NCBI RefSeq assembly: GCF_030651745.1
Contig: NZ_JAUSCC010000068.1
Coordinates: forward strand, 1 to 11,221
Direction: 5' to 3'
Source: Methylophaga sp.
GTDB taxonomy: Bacteria > Pseudomonadota > Gammaproteobacteria > Nitrosococcales > Methylophagaceae
Length of the DNA stretch: 11,221 nt
Of this stretch, positions 7,366 through 11,221 are shown piece by piece. The notes below the pieces were generated by a model. The model saw only the letters and a list, made by a program, of their open reading frames with translations, ran no database searches and was not told the origin of the DNA. A program made the translations under genes and the position numbers. Numbering within the stretch: position 1 is the stretch's first letter; each line of letters starts with the position of its first letter.

Positions 7366-8813
7366 CACTGACCCCGATGCCTGTCGCTGCTCAACGCTTT
7401 ATCCGACAACTCACGGATAAACATATGCCGGTGTTTCCTAACACCATGCTGGAGATTAACAAGATCCTCGAACAGGAGGATAGTGCGGCAGTAGATGTTG
7501 CGCAGGTTATTTTGCGTGATGCCGCATTAACCGGCCGTTTGTTAAAAATGGCAAACAGTGTTTATTACAATCCTCAGGGACATCATATTAATACCGTGTC
7601 CCGCGCTCTGATGCTGTTAGGTTTTGAACAGGTCAAAGTGTTGGCGCTGACACTGGTATTAATTGATTCTTTAAAAGCCAGCAAACGCCACGATAAAGTG
7701 CTCAAAGAAATGGCGATATCACTGCATGCCGCCGTACAGGCGCAGAATATGGCAACGTTATGTCATTCGGAATTGCCCGAAGATATTTTCATTGCGGCTT
7801 TACTGTCGCGTTTAGGTTATCTAACTTTCTGGGCATTTGCGGATGAAAAAACGGTTAGCGCTTATGAGCAAGCAGAACCGACAGTTTCCGCTGAGATAGA
7901 AACATTGGGTTATTCCCTGCAGCAACTTACTCAGGGGCTGGCAGAAGCCTGGTCATTAAATGATCTACTGGTGCAAAGCTTTCGTTCCCATGATAAGTCC
8001 GAAGCCGTACAAATCATTCGTTATGCCGGACAACTCGCCTTTGAAACCAGAAAGTCCTGGGATATGACCAAGCTTGCACCATGGTTTGACCAAGCTGCTA
8101 AGCTGACACACAGTAATCCAGAAAGCCTGAAAGCTACCGTTTTTGACAGCGCCTTGGCTGCACAGCAATTGCTGAATCTGACAGGTATAGAGCGTGCTCA
8201 GGGATTGATTCCCTTACCTGACGACATTCAATTACAAGACGATACGCTTAACGAACCAATAGCTGAGGCTGAACATACAACCCTTTATTTTGCCCCCGAT
8301 CAATCTATTCAATTACGTATCTTGCAAGATATTTCTCAAGCCATTCAGGAACGCAGAAGCATCAATCAGATACTCGAAATGGTGATGGAGGGGATTTATC
8401 GCGGGGCTGGTATGGACAGGGTGGTGTTTGCAGTTTTATCGGCTGATAAATCCCAGCTCAATTGTCGATATGCGATGGGACATCAAAATGAACAGTTTTG
8501 TGAGTTATTTAAAATAACCATAGATAACGAAAAAACCAGCCTTTTTAAAGAGTTGCTGTCAGCAGAAGATGCGTCAATGCTGGATAAATCACAACCGGCC
8601 CTGTTGAAAAAAATTCATCAGGAAAGTGACGGCGTATTTGAGGTTGAATCACTGCTGGCAATGCCATTGAAACGGTCTAACAAGCCCTTTGGCTTATTTT
8701 TAGCTGACAGACATGCTTCAAAAAGAGCATTGGAACAGCAAGATCTTATTGCTTTTAGGCAGTTTTGCCAGCAGGCAGCCTTGGCATTCGCATTTTTGAC
8801 GATACAAGGCTAG
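7362..8813 (+). CDS. HDOD-GAF signalling protein
   Basis: A 483-residue cytoplasmic regulator. Residues about 20-220 form an HDOD domain: VFPNTMLEINKIL, the conserved helix around LLKMANSVYYNP (60-71), and the VSRALMLLGFEQVK segment (79-92). Where a true HD phosphohydrolase would have HD, this protein reads LLSRLGYL (148-155), so no catalysis is expected. After a linker of about 60-90 residues, a GAF domain covers about 315-480 (ILQDISQAI, GMDRVVFAVL, SLLAMPL, GLFLADR). Proteins of this build usually act as signalling adaptors; there is no receiver, GGDEF, EAL or DNA-binding domain here. The ligand of the GAF domain cannot be told. The start overlaps the nucleotidase stop by 4 bp (ATGA), which implies translational coupling. 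No rho-independent terminator is visible between its stop and the tRNA gene. Confidence 0.85.
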   Translation: MTLTPMPVAAQRFIRQLTDKHMPVFPNTMLEINKILEQEDSAAVDVAQVILRDAALTGRLLKMANSVYYNPQGHHINTVSRALMLLGFEQVKVLALTLVLIDSLKASKRHDKVLKEMAISLHAAVQAQNMATLCHSELPEDIFIAALLSRLGYLTFWAFADEKTVSAYEQAEPTVSAEIETLGYSLQQLTQGLAEAWSLNDLLVQSFRSHDKSEAVQIIRYAGQLAFETRKSWDMTKLAPWFDQAAKLTHSNPESLKATVFDSALAAQQLLNLTGIERAQGLIPLPDDIQLQDDTLNEPIAEAEHTTLYFAPDQSIQLRILQDISQAIQERRSINQILEMVMEGIYRGAGMDRVVFAVLSADKSQLNCRYAMGHQNEQFCELFKITIDNEKTSLFKELLSAEDASMLDKSQPALLKKIHQESDGVFEVESLLAMPLKRSNKPFGLFLADRHASKRALEQQDLIAFRQFCQQAALAFAFLTIQG

Positions 8814-8846
8814 TTTTGGTCAGTTTATCTGGCTATAATGGCCGAC

Positions 8847-8875
8847 TTGATTAGATATGTATGCATATCTATAAC
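8847..8875 (+). promoter_or_regulatory. candidate promoter just before tRNA-Leu, with a palindrome in its spacer
   Basis: TTGATT (8847-8852) and TATAAC (8870-8875) are 17 bp apart. The spacer, plus the first T of the -10, is a perfect inverted repeat: AGATATG (8853-8859), TATG, CATATCT (8864-8870). Transcription from here would start at about 8881-8882, essentially the first base of the tRNA. A perfect TATAAT at 8834-8839 (with no good -35) is an alternative promoter that would give a leader of about 35 bases. Confidence 0.35.
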
Positions 8876-8880
8876 GATTT

Positions 8881-8965
<85 letters not shown>

Positions 8966-8971
8966 TTTACA

Positions 8972-8997
8972 ATTGTTGGCGTTAAGACGTCAGCAAT
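8972..8997 (+). other. stem-loop in the tRNA-Leu/tig spacer
   Basis: The arms ATTGTTGGCGT (8972-8982) and ACGTCAGCAAT (8987-8997) pair over 11 positions, two of them G-U, closed by the loop TAAG. The wobble pairs mean the fold is better as RNA than as DNA. No T-run follows, so it is not a standard terminator. It could protect or mark the tRNA 3' trailer, or structure the tig leader. Confidence 0.45.
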
Positions 8998-9028
8998 GCG
9001 CTTAATCCCCGTGTTTGAGGTTTAAAGA

Positions 9029-10327
9029 ATGCAAGTAACTGTAGAAAATGTCAGCGAACTAGGTCGTAAAATGACCATCACTGTGGAAGATGCAAATATC
9101 GAACAAGCTGTTGAGCAACGTTTGGCATCTATCCGCCCATCGGTTCGGATGGCTGGCTTTCGTCCAGGCAAAGTACCGATGAAAATGCTGGTTAAAACGC
9201 ATGGTCCCTCAGCACGTCGTGAAGTGATTGATCAAATTGTCCAGGAAAGCATGCGTGAAGCATTCACTCAAGAGAAAGTGAACCCTGCGAGTCCTCCGCA
9301 TATTGATAGCATGAAAGAAGAAAAATCAGCGTTAGTCTACACGCTGAATTATGAAATCTTTCCTGAACTCGCCGAAGTAAAACTTGCTGATATTAAATTG
9401 GAAAAAACAGTTGCTGAAGTAACTGAAGAAGATGTTGATAAAATGCTTGAAACCTTGCGTGAACAACGCATGAGCTGGGAACCTCTGAAACGTGCAGCCA
9501 AAGAAGAAGATGGTGTAACCATTGATTTTGTTGGCAGCATCGATGGCGAAGAATTCCAGGGTGGAAAAGGTCAGGATGTGTTGGTGGTTATTGGTAATGG
9601 CAGCATGTTGCCAGATTTTGAACAACAACTGATTGGTGTCAAACCTGATCAGGAACTGACCGTTTCAATGACGTTCCCTGATGATTACCGTGCTGAACAT
9701 TTACGCGGCAAAAAAGCTGATTTTGCTGTAAAAGTGAAACAGGTTGCCAAGAAAAAATTACCAAAACTTGATAAAGAGTTTGCCGAACTTTGTGGTGTTG
9801 AAGGTGGATTGGCGGCATTGAAAAAAGAAGTCCGTTCCAATATGGAGCGTGAACTGTCTGCCGCATTGAAAAATGTCAACAAACGTAAGGCAATGGACAG
9901 CGTTGCCGCAAATAATGACATCGCTTTACCGGAAGCCCCAGTGGAACGCGAAGCAAATTTCTTGATGGAACAAGCAAAGAATAATTTGCGTAATCAAGGT
10001 GTTAATGTTGAAGGCTTACCTTTTGAATTAAGTAACTTCAAAGAAAATGCTGAAAAACGTGTCAAACTGAGCTTACTTATCGGTAAGATTATTTCAGACA
10101 ATAAGATTCAACCTGAAGAAAAACGCGTACGTGAAGCAATTGAAGCCATCGCTGCCAGCTATGAAGACCCTGAAGATGTGATGAACTATTACATGACAAA
10201 TCAGGATAAATTATCTGAAATTCAAATGATGGTTGTCGAAGACACTGTTGTTGAATGGATCTACGATAATGTTAAAGTTGAAGAAAAAGCATCTTCATTC
10301 TCTGAAGTGATGAATGCAATAGCCTAA
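9029..10327 (+). CDS. tig: trigger factor, ribosome-associated chaperone and peptidyl-prolyl isomerase
   Basis: Binds ribosomal protein uL23 at the exit tunnel and shields nascent chains; the PPIase domain isomerises proline bonds. The product has 432 residues, the same length as E. coli Tig. The N-terminal ribosome-binding domain (about 1-115) carries the signature GFRPGKVP at 43-50. The FKBP-type PPIase domain covers about 161-240 (GVTIDFVGSIDGEEFQGG, then MTFPDDY). The remaining C-terminal residues are the helical chaperone arms and body. The start has GAGG (9017-9020) eight bases upstream. The gene is followed by a strong terminator before clpP, so clpPX needs either read-through or its own promoter. 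Confidence 0.97.
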   Translation: MQVTVENVSELGRKMTITVEDANIEQAVEQRLASIRPSVRMAGFRPGKVPMKMLVKTHGPSARREVIDQIVQESMREAFTQEKVNPASPPHIDSMKEEKSALVYTLNYEIFPELAEVKLADIKLEKTVAEVTEEDVDKMLETLREQRMSWEPLKRAAKEEDGVTIDFVGSIDGEEFQGGKGQDVLVVIGNGSMLPDFEQQLIGVKPDQELTVSMTFPDDYRAEHLRGKKADFAVKVKQVAKKKLPKLDKEFAELCGVEGGLAALKKEVRSNMERELSAALKNVNKRKAMDSVAANNDIALPEAPVEREANFLMEQAKNNLRNQGVNVEGLPFELSNFKENAEKRVKLSLLIGKIISDNKIQPEEKRVREAIEAIAASYEDPEDVMNYYMTNQDKLSEIQMMVVEDTVVEWIYDNVKVEEKASSFSEVMNAIA

Positions 10328-10354
10328 AGGCACTAGCAAGTTTTTTACAAAGAC

Positions 10355-10391
10355 AGCCCGTGCTCAAACTTTTGGGCATGGGCTATTTTTT
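10355..10391 (+). terminator. rho-independent terminator after tig
   Basis: AGCCCGTGCTCAA (10355-10367) pairs with TTGGGCATGGGCT (10372-10384) over 13 positions, with two G-U wobbles and the loop ACTT. The tract ATTTTTT (10385-10391) follows directly. It lies 28 bp after the tig stop and only 24 bp before the clpP start, so it probably separates or attenuates the two genes. No convincing promoter fits in the remaining gap. Confidence 0.85.
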
Positions 10392-10415
10392 ATTTGGCAT
10401 TAAAACAGGAACGCT

Positions 10416-11051
10416 ATGAGCACTATATTTTCTGAGCATCTCAATCCAGTTCAAAATGCATTGGTTCCAATCGTTGTTGAACAAACCTCACGTGGTGAAC
10501 GTTCATACGATATTTATTCCCGCCTGCTGAAAGAGCGCATTATCTTTTTAGTTGGTCAGGTGGAAGACCACATGGCGAATTTGATTGTCGCCCAGATGTT
10601 ATTCCTGGAATCAGAAAACCCTGACAAAGACATTCATCTGTATATCAATTCACCAGGTGGAGCCGTCACCGCTGGTTTGGCGATTTATGACACCATGCAA
10701 TTTATCAAACCGCAGGTCAGTACATTGTGTATTGGTCAGGCTGCCAGCATGGGTGCTTTATTGTTAACCGCTGGCGCTAAAGGTAAACGTTTTGCCTTGC
10801 CAAATTCGCGCATTATGGTGCATCAGCCATTAGGTGGTTTCCAAGGTCAGGCATCAGATATTGATATTCATGCCAAAGAGATTTTAAGTATTCGTGATCG
10901 ATTGAATGGAATTATGGCGCACCATACTGGTCAGGATATTGAGAAAATTGAACGTGATACCGATCGTGACAATTTCATGAATGGTGAACAAGCAGCAGAA
11001 TATGGTTTAATTGATGCTGTAATGAATAGCCGACCTGCAGAAAAGTCTTGA
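10416..11051 (+). CDS. clpP: ATP-dependent Clp protease proteolytic subunit
   Basis: The serine-protease subunit of ClpXP/ClpAP. It forms a double heptameric chamber in the cytoplasm that degrades tagged, misfolded and regulatory proteins. The 211-residue product has the catalytic triad Ser111 (GQAASMGA), His136 (MVHQPLGG) and Asp185 (DTDRDNF), at the same positions as in the E. coli precursor. A propeptide of about 14 residues should be removed before the conserved ALVP (15-18). NSPGG (78-82) is the oxyanion-region motif. The start has AGGA five bases upstream (10407-10410). clpX follows 29 bp downstream, as usual. Sequence and length are ordinary for the family. Confidence 0.98.
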   Translation: MSTIFSEHLNPVQNALVPIVVEQTSRGERSYDIYSRLLKERIIFLVGQVEDHMANLIVAQMLFLESENPDKDIHLYINSPGGAVTAGLAIYDTMQFIKPQVSTLCIGQAASMGALLLTAGAKGKRFALPNSRIMVHQPLGGFQGQASDIDIHAKEILSIRDRLNGIMAHHTGQDIEKIERDTDRDNFMNGEQAAEYGLIDAVMNSRPAEKS

Positions 11052-11080
11052 GTAATCACAAACGTTAGGAAAGTAGAGCG

Positions 11081-11221
11081 ATGAGCGACGACAAAAAAAA
11101 CGACGACAAATTACTTTACTGTTCATTCTGCGGTAAAAGTCAGCATGAAGTAAAAAAATTGATCGCGGGTCCATCGGTATTTGTCTGCGACGAGTGTGTA
11201 GAGCTTTGTAACGATATTATC
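11081..11221 (+). CDS. clpX: Clp protease ATP-binding subunit, N-terminal part (truncated by window edge)
   Basis: The AAA+ unfoldase partner of ClpP. Only the first 47 residues are inside the window. They hold the zinc-binding domain that dimerises and binds substrates and adaptors: Cys14 and Cys17 (YCSFCGKSQ) and Cys36 and Cys39 (VCDECVELC), a C-x2-C pair repeated. The N-terminal tail before it is unusually rich in Asp and Lys ([10 protein letters not shown]) and is encoded partly by a run of eight A bases (11093-11100). AGGA (11067-11070) lies ten bases before the start. Order and spacing after clpP confirm the identity; the ATPase domains lie beyond the edge. Confidence 0.96.
   Translation, partial: MSDDKKNDDKLLYCSFCGKSQHEVKKLIAGPSVFVCDECVELCNDII

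Noticed and set aside
7362..8813. HD-GYP-type phosphodiesterase activity for the HDOD protein
   Set aside because: The HD dyad position reads LLSRLGYL and no GYP motif exists, so it is an HDOD domain without the metal ligands.
9332..9921. Several antisense open frames inside tig
   Set aside because: They are complements of well-conserved trigger factor codons, without ribosome binding sites or recognisable protein features.
11093..11100. Run of eight A with the heptamer A-AAA-AAC in clpX, resembling a -1 frameshift site
   Set aside because: The -1 frame closes after a few codons, the zero frame gives a normal ClpX zinc domain, and no stimulatory structure can be seen before the window edge.

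Overview
The window is ordinary-looking chromosomal DNA of a gammaproteobacterium. The order tRNA-Leu, tig, clpP, clpX is typical of that class. So are the AmgK/MurU peptidoglycan-recycling pair (best known from Pseudomonas), the YceF-type Maf protein and the FieF-type cation pump. Moderate base composition and the gene mix would suit a Methylophaga- or Thiotrichales-like organism, but that is inference and was not tested. I see no insertion sequence, phage gene, integrase, CRISPR array or rRNA.

Layout: (1) 1-337, the 3' end of argF on the + strand. (2) 345-2005, amgK-murU on the - strand, coupled by an ATGA overlap and convergent with argF; a long hairpin covers the junction. (3) 2169-2573, a small secreted protein of unknown function, divergent from amgK. 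(4) 2580-4815, pgm followed by yceF on the - strand, 7 bp apart. (5) 4904-5812, fieF, divergent from pgm; a perfect 8-bp inverted repeat lies in the shared control region. (6) 5852-8813, three co-directional genes that look like one operon or an extension of the fieF unit: a membrane-anchored NERD-like protein without the expected catalytic residues, a cytosolic 5'-nucleotidase of the NT5C1 type, and an HDOD-GAF regulator. (7) 8881-8965, tRNA-Leu(UAG). (8) 9029-11221, tig, a strong terminator, clpP and the start of clpX.

How the genes work together: AmgK phosphorylates recycled MurNAc and MurU turns the product into UDP-MurNAc, bypassing the early MurA/MurB steps. Pgm interconverts glucose-1-P and glucose-6-P for sugar-nucleotide and storage-glucan metabolism. 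YceF-type Maf hydrolyses modified nucleotides. Trigger factor folds new chains at the ribosome, and ClpXP degrades damaged or tagged proteins. The least explained part is the NERD-like/5'-nucleotidase/HDOD-GAF cluster, which combines a membrane protein, a nucleotide-hydrolysing enzyme and a sensory regulator. Two promoters (amgK and fieF) are placed so that their messages would have almost no 5' leader, and neither gene has a clear Shine-Dalgarno sequence.
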